A stretch of 7,627 nt of DNA from RGIG6353 sp045535585 (GCA_045535585.1 JAZSLY010000064.1:1-7627); one strand, 5' to 3'; positions 1 through 5,922 are shown, counted from the first letter of the stretch. The notes: generated by a model not told the origin, from the sequence alone. Numbers and translations are program-made.

Positions 1-19
1 GAGAATCGAACACTTGCCG

Positions 20-125
20 CCGAGGAAAGCCCTTTTCGGTCTAAATATCCCTTTGTCGCTTGGAATACATAAAGTATTCCCTCGCTTCTCAGGAATATTT
101 ATCCTCAAAAATCATCTTTCCTCGG
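20..125. repeat. Long imperfect palindrome A (extragenic hairpin repeat)
   Basis: The two halves of this stretch are imperfect reverse complements. The outer arms are CCGAGGAAAG (20-29) and CTTTCCTCGG (116-125). An inner block with TAAATAT on the left (42-48) is matched by ATATTTA (95-101). The apex is GGAATAC (62-68), loop ATAAA, GTATTCC (74-80). Transcribed from either strand it would fold into one long, bulged hairpin. Open reading frames crossing it resemble nothing known, and the palindrome explains their openness in several frames. It lies head-to-tail with palindrome B and looks like a member of an extragenic palindromic or MITE-like family. The family name is unknown, and genome copy number cannot be judged from this window. 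Confidence 0.75.
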
Positions 126-135
126 TTCGAGGGAA

Positions 136-241
136 GTTTCACAGGGGAATTTTTGTTCCTGACAAGGCATATTTTCGCAGTAATACTTCGGTATTACAAG
201 AAAATATAACGACGGCAGGGGCGAAAATCCCCCTATGAAAC
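136..241. repeat. Long imperfect palindrome B with UUCG-capped apex
   Basis: This is a second long inverted repeat. Outer arms are GTTTCA (136-141) and TGAAAC (236-241). Next inwards, AGGGG-ATTTT-type blocks on the left (143-153) match AAAAT-CCCCCT on the right (224-234). Further in, ATATTTTC (169-176) matches GAAAATAT (200-207). The apex is a perfect 7-bp stem, GTAATAC (180-186), tetraloop TTCG, GTATTAC (191-197). Its AATAC/GTATT apex resembles that of palindrome A, so the two may be diverged members of one family. No transposase is present, so any mobility would need enzymes supplied elsewhere. It sits about 90 bases upstream of rnfC. Confidence 0.75.
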
Positions 242-264
242 CGAAAGGGTTCGACTCCCTTCGG
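241..264. repeat. Short hairpin flanking palindrome B
   Basis: CCGA and AGGG (241-249, with one bulged A) pair with CCCT and TCGG (257-264) around the 7-base loop TTCGACT. It resembles a tRNA T-arm, but no other cloverleaf arms accompany it. The TTCGA in the loop recurs at the junction between the palindromes (126-130), and in inverted form at the left edge (TCGAA, 6-10). It therefore seems to be a boundary element of the repeat cluster rather than a gene part. No U-tract follows on the plus strand, so it is not an intrinsic terminator for rightward transcription. Confidence 0.6.
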
Positions 265-271
265 CTTAAGC

Positions 272-300
272 TTCGGAGACAGGCTTTCATTTCATATAAT
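272..300 (+). promoter_or_regulatory. Probable sigma-A-type promoter of the rnf operon
   Basis: TATAAT at 295-300 is a perfect -10 box. With a 17-base spacer the -35 position is TTCGGA (272-277), which matches only three of six consensus bases. Initiation would fall near 306-308, leaving a leader of about 22-25 bases before rnfC, which contains the AAAAGGAG ribosome binding site (313-320). No other promoter is evident inside the operon. The weak -35 makes this a moderate call. The box abuts the repeat cluster, so the repeats may have contributed upstream sequence. Confidence 0.5.
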
Positions 301-329
301 TTCCCACGTAATAAAAGGAGTGTGAAAAA

Positions 330-1625
330 ATGCCATTTACGTTCAAAGGTGGACTTCATCCCGAGGAAAATAAAATCACCGCAAAGTCTCCCATTGAGGT
401 CATGCCTGAACCGAGTACGGTTGCTATCGCTCTGTCACAGCATATAGGAACGCCCTGCGCTCCCATTGTGAAAAAAGGCGATTACGTATATAAGGGTCAA
501 CCCGTCGGAATTGGCGAAAGCGGTCTTACCTGCCCCGTTCATTCCAGTATATCGGGTACGGTCAAGGCGCTGGAGGACAGAGTGGGTGCTTTCGGTCAGA
601 AGGTTACCTACGTAATCATCGAAAACGATTTCAAGTCGGAGGTCTATCCCGAAATTCATCCGAACAAGTCTCTTGACGAGGTTGATTTTCAGGAGATAGT
701 GGATATCATCAAAAACGCCGGTATCGCAGGAATGGGCGGTGCCTCCTTCCCTACCCACTTTAAAATTTCGTCGGGTCGGGGTAAGGCAACCAAGCTCATT
801 ATAAACTGTTGCGAGTGCGAGCCCTATATCACGGCTAACCACCGCCTGATGCTTGAAGAACCCGACGATATTATAAACGGAGTTACGGTAGTTTTGAAGG
901 CGCTTGGTATCAAGGAGTGCGACATTGCAATAGAGGACAACAAGCGTGACGCCATCGCCGTTATGACTGAGCACGCGAAGAAATTTGACAATATAAATAT
1001 AAAGGTAATGAAAACCAAGTACCCTCAGGGTGACGAGCGTCAGCTGATATTTGCGCTGGACAAGGTTGAAATTCCCACGGGTAAGCTTCCTGCAGACGTA
1101 GGAAGAGTAGTTCTCAACGCAGAGACCACGGCGGCTATATGGAAGACGTTCAGCACGGGTATGCCACTCGTCAGCAGAGTTATGACGGTAACGGGTGACT
1201 GTGTGGCAAATCCCAAGAACCTGAGAGTTCCCTTAGGCACCTCGGTTAGTGACATTATAAATTTCTGCGGAGGATACACGAACGAAGTAGAAAAGATAAT
1301 CAGCGGAGGTCCTATGATGGGTGTTGCCCAATGGGACGAGACCTCCCCCGTAATAAAGAGCACGGCTTCTATTCTTTGCTTCGGCAAGAAGAAAAAGAAG
1401 GTTATCCCCGAGAATTGTATTCACTGCGGTAAGTGCGTAGGGGTTTGTCCCATGCATCTTATGCCCTTGTATCTTGCGTCCTTTGCAAAGATAGGCGACT
1501 ATGAGAGCTGTCGTGAATACGACGTACTCTCCTGCGTTGAGTGCGGCTGCTGTACCTATCAATGCCCCGGCAACGTGCCCATCGTTCAGTACATAAGAAC
1601 TGCCAAGAGCAAGCTTCGCAAGTAA
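330..1625 (+). CDS. rnfC: Rnf complex subunit RnfC, NADH-side [4Fe-4S]/flavin subunit
   Basis: RnfC is the peripheral subunit of the Rnf ferredoxin:NAD+ oxidoreductase that passes electrons to NAD+ on the cytoplasmic face. The 431-residue protein opens with a barrel-sandwich region (about 40-80, with GLTCPVHSSISGTV). The nucleotide/FMN-binding domain follows, with GMGGASFPT (134-142), NCCECEPY (159-166) and YPQGDERQLI (231-240). Two [4Fe-4S] motifs of form CxxCxxCxxxCP sit at C363/366/369/373 and C402/405/408/412. The length suits clostridial RnfC, which lacks the long C-terminal repeat tail of some proteobacterial forms. The start is ATG with AAAAGGAG nine bases upstream. It is the first gene of the operon; rnfD begins 28 bases after its stop. 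No motif is missing. The family assignment is certain from the sequence; the role is from family knowledge. Confidence 0.97.
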   Translation: MPFTFKGGLHPEENKITAKSPIEVMPEPSTVAIALSQHIGTPCAPIVKKGDYVYKGQPVGIGESGLTCPVHSSISGTVKALEDRVGAFGQKVTYVIIENDFKSEVYPEIHPNKSLDEVDFQEIVDIIKNAGIAGMGGASFPTHFKISSGRGKATKLIINCCECEPYITANHRLMLEEPDDIINGVTVVLKALGIKECDIAIEDNKRDAIAVMTEHAKKFDNINIKVMKTKYPQGDERQLIFALDKVEIPTGKLPADVGRVVLNAETTAAIWKTFSTGMPLVSRVMTVTGDCVANPKNLRVPLGTSVSDIINFCGGYTNEVEKIISGGPMMGVAQWDETSPVIKSTASILCFGKKKKKVIPENCIHCGKCVGVCPMHLMPLYLASFAKIGDYESCREYDVLSCVECGCCTYQCPGNVPIVQYIRTAKSKLRK

Positions 1626-1653
1626 TATAATCTATCAGGAAAGGAAAACGAGT

Positions 1654-2634
1654 ATGGGACTTTTAAAGGTTTCAGCGTCCCCCCATATAAGACACGAGGA
1701 TACGACCCGTGTTCTTATGAGTGACGTTATTATTGCTTTGATACCCCTCTTAATTTGGGGAACTTATATTTTCGGCACGAGAGCATTGACGGTAACCGCC
1801 GTATCGGTGGCATCCTGTATGTTCTTTGAAGCTATCTTCAATATTATATTGAAGAAAAAGGTGCCTCTGAGTGATTTATCCTCGGTGGTCAGCGGACTTC
1901 TTCTGGCGTTCAACCTTCCCGTAACAGCGCCCCTCTGGCTCCCCGTTATAGGCGCCGCATTTGCAATGATTCTCGTAAAGGGACTCTTTGGCGGTATAGG
2001 TAAGAACTTTATGAACCCCGTCCTTGCCGCGAGAGTGTTCCTCTTCGGCTCATGGCCCTCTCATATGACGAATTACAGCGCTCCTCTCGACAGACTCGGC
2101 GCTTTCGGAAAGGTTGATACGGTTTCAGCGGCAACCTCTCTGACCTCTCTGAAAAACGGAGTGCTCCCCGATGAGAGCGTTTTCGATTTGTTCGTAGGCA
2201 ATATGGCAGGCTGTATAGGCGAGGTGTCCGCCCTTCTTATATTGGCAGGCGGTCTCTACCTTCTTATAAGACGCACTATCACCTGGCACATTCCCGTGTC
2301 CTTCATTCTCACGGTTGCCCTCATCACTCTCGCCTTTGCTCCCGACGGCGTAAACAATCTCCATTATATGTCGGCAGAAATATTCAGCGGCGGCTTGATG
2401 CTGGGTGCGGTCTTTATGGCAACCGACTACGTTACCTCTCCCGTTACGCCGAGGGGTCGCATAATCTACGGTATAGGCTGTGGCGCTCTCACCGTCTTTA
2501 TCAGATTTTTCGGCGGTTATCCCGAGGGTGCGTCCTTTGCGATACTCATTATGAACCTTTTCGTATGGTATCTTGATAAGGCGACGAAGCCAACTAAATT
2601 CGGAGGAGGAAAAGCGTCAAATGCAAAAGCTTAA
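1654..2634 (+). CDS. rnfD: Rnf complex membrane subunit RnfD, covalent FMN carrier
   Basis: RnfD is an integral membrane subunit of Rnf, homologous to NqrB, that carries covalently bound FMN and takes part in ion-coupled electron transfer. The 326-residue protein has about nine to ten hydrophobic segments. The family-typical stretch LPVTAPLWLPVIGAAFAMIL (88-107) leads into GLFGGIGKNFMNPVLAARV (110-128). The flavinylation motif is DTVSAATSL (155-163), making Thr161 the predicted FMN attachment site. Also conserved are ATDYVTSPVTPRG (256-268) and FGGYPEGASFAILIMN (286-301). Attachment needs the flavin transferase ApbE, which is not in this window. The start is ATG 1654 with AGGAAAGG at 1637-1644. 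The gene overlaps the start of rnfG by 14 bases, which suggests translational coupling. The C-terminal tail is lysine- and glycine-rich, on the cytoplasmic side by the positive-inside rule. Confidence 0.96.
   Translation: MGLLKVSASPHIRHEDTTRVLMSDVIIALIPLLIWGTYIFGTRALTVTAVSVASCMFFEAIFNIILKKKVPLSDLSSVVSGLLLAFNLPVTAPLWLPVIGAAFAMILVKGLFGGIGKNFMNPVLAARVFLFGSWPSHMTNYSAPLDRLGAFGKVDTVSAATSLTSLKNGVLPDESVFDLFVGNMAGCIGEVSALLILAGGLYLLIRRTITWHIPVSFILTVALITLAFAPDGVNNLHYMSAEIFSGGLMLGAVFMATDYVTSPVTPRGRIIYGIGCGALTVFIRFFGGYPEGASFAILIMNLFVWYLDKATKPTKFGGGKASNAKA
2602..2609 (+). promoter_or_regulatory. Ribosome binding site that fixes the rnfG start
   Basis: GGAGGAGG lies inside the 3' end of rnfD, 11 bases before ATG 2621. 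It supports that ATG rather than the in-frame upstream ATG at 2573, which has no such site and would add 16 charged residues before the membrane anchor. Confidence 0.75.
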
Positions 2635-3157
2635 ATTTTTAAAATGTGCTGTTCCTCTTGTGGTAATAAGTACGATAATTGCCCTCATTCTCGCCATCGT
2701 TAACGCAATTACTGCAGACAGAATTGCGGAAAACGAAGTTTTAGAGCGTGAAAACGCCATAAAGAGCATTTTCGTTTCCTGCGACTCCTTTGAGGATTTT
2801 GATTATTCCAGCGAAAGCGTTGCACGTATGGGAAGCGTTTTCGATGCGGAAAAGAAGCTTATCGGCTACTACGCAAACGCCACTCCCACGGGCTTCAAGG
2901 GTGAGATATCCCTTATGGTAGGAATTGACACCGAATTTAAAATAATAGACGTAGTGCTTATCTCTGCTACAGAGACCCCAGGTGTAGGCACGAAGGCAAC
3001 CGAAAACAGTAACCTTGACAAGTTCGTCGCTCTCGATAAAGGCGAAATTCAAAAGGTTGACACGATCACAGGCGCAACAATCACCTCAAAGGCAGTAAGG
3101 CTTGGTATTAAAGAGGCAGTTGAGGCAGTTGAAAAAGTAGTAACGGAGGAAAAGTAA
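2621..3157 (+). CDS. rnfG: Rnf complex subunit RnfG, membrane-anchored covalent FMN protein
   Basis: RnfG is homologous to NqrC. It has one N-terminal membrane anchor and an extracytoplasmic FMN-binding domain that relays electrons within Rnf. From ATG 2621 it is 178 residues: the anchor is about residues 9-31, followed by a soluble domain. Diagnostic motifs are the ATETPGVGTKA stretch (116-126) and the FMN site DTITGATITSKAV (147-159). In the latter, Thr153 of T-G-A-T is the predicted phosphoester-linked residue. The length is at the short end for RnfG but complete. The start was chosen by the strong ribosome binding site at 2602-2609; a longer in-frame reading from 2573 is unlikely. It overlaps rnfD by 14 bases and its stop codon directly abuts the rnfE start. 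Like RnfD it needs ApbE for flavin loading. Confidence 0.95.
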   Translation: MQKLKFLKCAVPLVVISTIIALILAIVNAITADRIAENEVLERENAIKSIFVSCDSFEDFDYSSESVARMGSVFDAEKKLIGYYANATPTGFKGEISLMVGIDTEFKIIDVVLISATETPGVGTKATENSNLDKFVALDKGEIQKVDTITGATITSKAVRLGIKEAVEAVEKVVTEEK

Positions 3158-3793
3158 ATGTCGAAAATCAAGAAAATATTTACCGACGGTTTATTTGACA
3201 AGAACCCTATCCTCGTTCAGCTACTGGGCACCTGTGCAACTCTTGCCGTTACCACCTCGGTTTCAAACGGAATTGCAATGGGTCTTTCCACCACCGCGGT
3301 GCTGGTTTGCTCAAATCTCTTCATCTCGCTTCTTCGTAACTACATACCGAAGGAGGTCAGAATTGCCTCTTACATAGTTGTTATTTCGGGCTTCGTATCG
3401 GCAATAGAGCTTCTTATAAAGGCATTTTTGCCCGAAGTCAATAAAAACCTCGGCGTGTTCATTCCGCTGATAGTCGTAAACTGTATCATACTTTCCCGTG
3501 CAGAATCCTTCGCTTCTAAAAACAAGCCTCTTCTTTCCGTGCTTGACGGCGTGGCGATGGGCGCAGGCTTTACCATGGCGCTCGTAATCGTTTCGGCAAT
3601 AAGAGAGGTGCTTGGCGCAGGCACTCTGCTGGGAGTAAAAATCACACCCCAGTCCTTTGAGCCCTCCCTCGTCTTTATTATGTCGGCAGGTGCGTTCTTC
3701 ACTCTGGCGTTCGTGGTTGCAGGTATGAACAAAGTTCTCTCAATCGTGAAAAACAGAGCTGACAAAAAGGCTCGTGAAGAGGAGGTAATGTAA
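3158..3793 (+). CDS. rnfE: Rnf complex membrane subunit RnfE
   Basis: RnfE, an NqrD homologue, pairs with RnfA in the membrane core. Conserved half-membrane cysteines from both subunits hold an iron-sulfur centre between them. The 211-residue protein has about six membrane segments. Key residues are Cys26 in LLGTCATLAVTTS (22-34) and Cys109 in PLIVVNCIILSRAESFAS (103-120). The conserved GVAMGAGFTMALVIVSAIREVLG stretch spans about 131-153. The tail (about 196-211) is highly charged and cytoplasmic. The ATG immediately follows the rnfG stop, with GGAGGA seven bases upstream. It is distinguished from its paralogue RnfA by the longer charged C-terminus and by NCIILSRAE rather than NCAVLG. Confidence 0.96.
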   Translation: MSKIKKIFTDGLFDKNPILVQLLGTCATLAVTTSVSNGIAMGLSTTAVLVCSNLFISLLRNYIPKEVRIASYIVVISGFVSAIELLIKAFLPEVNKNLGVFIPLIVVNCIILSRAESFASKNKPLLSVLDGVAMGAGFTMALVIVSAIREVLGAGTLLGVKITPQSFEPSLVFIMSAGAFFTLAFVVAGMNKVLSIVKNRADKKAREEEVM

Positions 3794-3794
3794 T

Positions 3795-4373
3795 ATGAAA
3801 GAAATAATTCTTCTGGCGTTTGCCGCTATTATTACCGAAAACTTCATCTTCTCGCGCTTCCTTGGAATTTGCCCCTTCCTCGGCGTATCCGAGAAGCCGT
3901 CCACAGCGGCAGGTATGGGCTTTGCGGTTATGTTCGTTATGACCATTTCCTCGGCGCTGACCTGGCTTGTATATAAATATATTCTCATTCCCGCAGGGCT
4001 TGAATATATCAAGACCATAGCCTTTATTCTGATTATTGCGGCTATCGTTCAAGTTATAGAAATGTTCTTAAAGAGATTCGTTCCCGCGCTATATCAGGCG
4101 CTTGGAATCTATCTGCCTCTCATCACCACCAACTGCGCAGTTCTCGGTGCGGCGCTTCTTAACATCCAGAACGGCTTTTCGTTCATCGAATCCGTTGTCT
4201 TTGGATTTTCCGCGGCGCTGGGCTTCACCATTGCGCTTCTGATATTTGCAGGTGTTCGTGAAAGGCTGAGATTCATCAATCCTCCCAAGGCGTTCCGCGG
4301 TTTGCCCATTCTGCTCCTTTCGGCAGGACTTATTGCAATGGCTTTCTCGGGATTTTCGGGAATAAGTCTGTAA
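3795..4373 (+). CDS. rnfA: Rnf complex membrane subunit RnfA
   Basis: RnfA, an NqrE homologue, forms with RnfE the pseudo-symmetric membrane core that moves electrons across the bilayer. The 192-residue protein has about six hydrophobic segments. The hallmark stretch ENFIFSRFLGICPFLGVSEK (15-34) contains Cys26. The second conserved cysteine is Cys114 in YLPLITTNCAVLGAAL (106-121). Conserved GFSAALGFTIALLIFAGVRERL spans about 137-158. The start is ATG 3795, one base after the rnfE stop, with GGAGGT eight bases upstream inside the rnfE 3' end. rnfB follows after 13 bases. The length is standard and no residue is missing. Confidence 0.97.
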   Translation: MKEIILLAFAAIITENFIFSRFLGICPFLGVSEKPSTAAGMGFAVMFVMTISSALTWLVYKYILIPAGLEYIKTIAFILIIAAIVQVIEMFLKRFVPALYQALGIYLPLITTNCAVLGAALLNIQNGFSFIESVVFGFSAALGFTIALLIFAGVRERLRFINPPKAFRGLPILLLSAGLIAMAFSGFSGISL

Positions 4374-4386
4374 GGAGGAAAAAAAC

Positions 4387-5235
4387 ATGAGTGAATATAT
4401 CTGGAATATAGTATCCGCTGCCCTTTGGTTTTTGGTAATCAGCGGAGTTATGGGAATTGCCCTTGCCTTTGCGGCAAAGTTCTTTAAGGTAAAAGAGGAC
4501 CCCAGACTTGAAGAGGTTCTCGACTCGCTTCCCAACGCCAACTGCGGCGGTTGCGGAATGGCAGGCTGTGCGGCGATGGCAGAGGCTATCGTGAAAGGAG
4601 AGGTTTCTCCTGCAAAATGCCCCGTTGCCTCCCCCGAGTCCGTTGCTAAAATCTGCAAAATTATGGGAGTAGCTACCGAAAAGCAAATTCGTATGAGAGC
4701 TCAGGTAATGTGTAGCGGTACCTGCGATCTGGCTAAGGTGAAATATGAGTACGACGGCGTAAACGACTGTATTTCCGCGGCAAGACTTGCAGGAGGACAC
4801 AAGCTTTGTCCCAACGGCTGTATCGGCTATGGAAGCTGTGTTGAGGCGTGTAAATTCGATGCCATCAAGATTATCAACGGAACTGCGGCGGTTGACTATC
4901 ACAAGTGTCAGGCATGTGGCGCCTGCGTTTCTGCCTGCCCCAAAGGACTTATCAAGCTTATACCATACAACGAGCATTACTGGGTTGGATGTAGCTGTAC
5001 CGAAAAGGGTGCGCAGACCAAGAGCTGGTGCGAAATCGGTTGTATCGGCTGTAAAATATGTGAAAAGAATTGCCCCGTAGGTGCAATAAAGGTTATCGAC
5101 AACCTTGCAAGGATTGATTACTCGCTTTGTACCGCCTGCGGAAAGTGTTTTGAGGTTTGCCCAAGGCACATAATCTGGTCCTCCACACTTCATCCCGCGG
5201 CAAAGATAAAAGAAGCAAGGGAAGAAATCAAGTAA
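4387..5235 (+). CDS. rnfB: Rnf complex subunit RnfB, multi-[4Fe-4S] ferredoxin-side subunit
   Basis: RnfB receives electrons from reduced ferredoxin. The 282-residue protein has an N-terminal membrane anchor (about 8-32). The RnfB-type Fe-S domain carries C53, C56, C61 and C78 in NCGGCGMAGC. A conserved middle block has C109, C113, C128 and C141. The first ferredoxin pair uses C145/151/155 with C174/177/180/184. A bridging region has C202, C204 and C215. The second ferredoxin pair has C219/222/225/229 and C248/251/254/258. Cysteine count suits at least five, possibly six, [4Fe-4S] clusters, the extended clostridial type rather than the three-cluster short type. Residues 155-160 read CKFDAI where relatives usually have CPFGAI. 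The start is ATG 4387 with AAGGAGG overlapping the rnfA stop. It is the last gene of the operon. Confidence 0.96.
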   Translation: MSEYIWNIVSAALWFLVISGVMGIALAFAAKFFKVKEDPRLEEVLDSLPNANCGGCGMAGCAAMAEAIVKGEVSPAKCPVASPESVAKICKIMGVATEKQIRMRAQVMCSGTCDLAKVKYEYDGVNDCISAARLAGGHKLCPNGCIGYGSCVEACKFDAIKIINGTAAVDYHKCQACGACVSACPKGLIKLIPYNEHYWVGCSCTEKGAQTKSWCEIGCIGCKICEKNCPVGAIKVIDNLARIDYSLCTACGKCFEVCPRHIIWSSTLHPAAKIKEAREEIK

Positions 5236-5242
5236 AATACCA

Positions 5243-5260
5243 AAAAAGTATAGACTTTTT
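5243..5260 (+). terminator. Weak AT-rich hairpin after rnfB
   Basis: AAAAAGT (5243-5249), loop ATAG, ACTTTTT (5254-5260) begins seven bases after the rnfB stop. The stem has a single G-C pair, so on its own it would be a poor terminator. It may slow polymerase or mark an RNA 3' end. The stronger two-way hairpin at 5413-5443 is the more likely end of the rnf transcript. Confidence 0.25.
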
Positions 5261-5306
5261 CGGGAATAGATGTTAGAATATATTAGAACACTACTCCCCG
5301 TGAAGC

Positions 5307-5328
5307 AAAAAAGCGGCTAGCAACCGCT
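5307..5328 (-). terminator. Intrinsic terminator, minus strand only
   Basis: Read on the minus strand, AGCGGTT pairs with AGCCGCT around the triloop GCT and is followed by a run of Ts (5311-5307). The seven-pair stem includes one U-G wobble that becomes a C-A mismatch on the plus strand, and there is no plus-strand U-tract. It therefore works leftward only. It lies about 85 bases beyond the spoVG terminator. It is either a backup for spoVG or the end of a separate leftward small transcript. Confidence 0.55.
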
Positions 5329-5383
5329 GGCATATCTCGCCTATCGTAATGCGTTTTTTACCTAAATAAAGAAAAACGGCGAG
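5307..5383 (-). ncRNA. Possible small structured RNA between spoVG and rnfB (tentative)
   Basis: On the minus strand, CTCGC (5383-5379) can pair with GCGAG (5340-5336). Inside this, CGTTTTT (5378-5372) pairs with AAAAACG (5358-5352), leaving an 11-base bulge. The unit is followed by an intrinsic terminator hairpin (5328-5307). A two-stem element ending in its own terminator is the usual look of a small RNA or leader remnant. I see no convincing promoter and recognise no known family. It could equally be the far 3' UTR of spoVG. Confidence 0.2.
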
Positions 5384-5412
5384 GTCCCATTTAATGCAAT
5401 TTCTTAGTAAGC

Positions 5413-5443
5413 AAAAAAAGGAGAGCGTTTGCTCTCCTTTTTT
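5413..5443. terminator. Bidirectional intrinsic terminator between rnfB and spoVG
   Basis: GGAGAGC (5420-5426), loop GTTT, GCTCTCC (5431-5437) is flanked by seven As on the left and six Ts on the right. It therefore gives a GC-rich hairpin with a U-tract on both strands. It begins eight bases past the spoVG stop and is plainly the spoVG terminator. It also stops rightward rnf transcripts about 200 bases after rnfB, and so insulates the convergent genes. Confidence 0.9.
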
Positions 5444-5450
5444 CTATCAA

Positions 5451-5738
5451 TTATTCGTCCTGTGTGTCGCTTGTCTCTGCTTTTTCAAGCTCCTGATGAT
5501 ACGCAGAAAGAACCGCTTCTTCAACCATCACTCTAAACTCTGCGTTTATCGGATGTGCGATATCGCGGTAGACTCCTTCTCCGTTCTTCCTGCTGGGCAT
5601 TACAATAAAATGTCTGTCGTTTGCATAAATTACCTTGATGTCGTGTACTGCAAGCTGAGCGTCGAAAGTAAGAGATACTACCGCTTTGAGCGGGCCGTCG
5701 TCAAACGTCTTCCTGATTTTGATATCCGTGATCTGCAT
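5451..5738 (-). CDS. spoVG: SpoVG, RNA/DNA-binding regulator
   Basis: SpoVG is a small nucleic-acid-binding protein that affects cell division, sporulation and, in some species, virulence and capsule genes. It also occurs in bacteria that do not sporulate. The 95-residue product starts MQITDIKIRK and contains the family signatures AVHDIKVI (30-37), FIVMPSRKNGEG (44-55) and YRDIAHPINAEFR (57-69). The last dozen residues (EKAETSDTQDE region) form an acidic, probably disordered tail. Length is within the usual 84-97 range. The start is ATG 5738-5736 with AAAGGGGAG (plus-strand 5747-5755) upstream. It converges on rnfB and diverges from murC, and has its own terminator eight bases past the stop. 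Confidence 0.96.
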   Translation of the reverse strand: MQITDIKIRKTFDDGPLKAVVSLTFDAQLAVHDIKVIYANDRHFIVMPSRKNGEGVYRDIAHPINAEFRVMVEEAVLSAYHQELEKAETSDTQDE

Positions 5739-5797
5739 AGTTACTGCTCCCCTTTCTTTTTGCTTTTACTTTTATCTGTCATGGACTCGGAGTCACA

Positions 5798-5824
5798 ATT
5801 CAGACTGTTTCCAAAACAACTCCT
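5798..5824 (-). promoter_or_regulatory. Possible sigma-H-like promoter of spoVG (weak)
   Basis: On the minus strand, AGGAGTT (5824-5818) and GAAT (5801-5798) resemble the sigma-H pattern AGGAWWW...GAAT that drives spoVG in Bacillus subtilis. The gap between them is 16 bases, about two longer than in that promoter as I recall it, and AGGAGTT has one mismatch. The site lies about 60 bases upstream of the start codon. No good sigma-A pair was seen. AGGAG could also be chance in a purine-rich tract. Confidence 0.25.
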
Positions 5825-5922
5825 CTTCTTTTGTGAAAAATCAACAAAAATCGAGGAAAATTTTGCGAGTTTATAGGAATAATTTCATTTTATATACATA
5901 TTATTACATAGAAGGTGCGAAG

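Noticed and set aside
241..270. A tRNA gene suggested by a T-arm-like stem with loop TTCGACT
   Set aside because: No matching acceptor, D or anticodon arm lies upstream. The candidate anticodon-like hairpin at 218-234 lacks the required U33. The sequence belongs to the palindrome cluster.
1..300. A CRISPR array
   Set aside because: The repeated units are long, dissimilar palindromes rather than short identical direct repeats with unique spacers, and no cas genes are present.
14..447. Open frames of 70-84 codons on both strands across the repeat region
   Set aside because: They run through palindromes, lack good ribosome binding sites and resemble no family; one overlaps the start of rnfC.
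2573..2620. A 16-residue N-terminal extension of RnfG
   Set aside because: It lies within rnfD coding sequence, has no ribosome binding site, and the strong GGAGGAGG is placed for ATG 2621.
330..5235. Reading the operon as nqr (Na+-translocating NADH:quinone reductase)
   Set aside because: The gene set includes rnfB with multiple ferredoxin-type clusters and an RnfC with two CxxCxxCxxxCP motifs, and lacks nqrF and nqrA.
5394..5876. A 160-codon plus-strand frame
   Set aside because: It runs antisense to spoVG, starts beside the terminator hairpin and encodes a low-quality Phe/Cys/Leu-rich product. It is a shadow of spoVG.
5863..5894. TTGCGA plus TTTATA as a murC promoter
   Set aside because: The spacer would be 20 bases and the -10 is poor; no better pair was found, so no murC promoter is called.
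5686..5922. A longer murC beginning 79 codons upstream
   Set aside because: The extra sequence overlaps spoVG on the other strand, is unlike any MurC N-terminus, and ATG 5923 has a plausible ribosome binding site and family-standard length.
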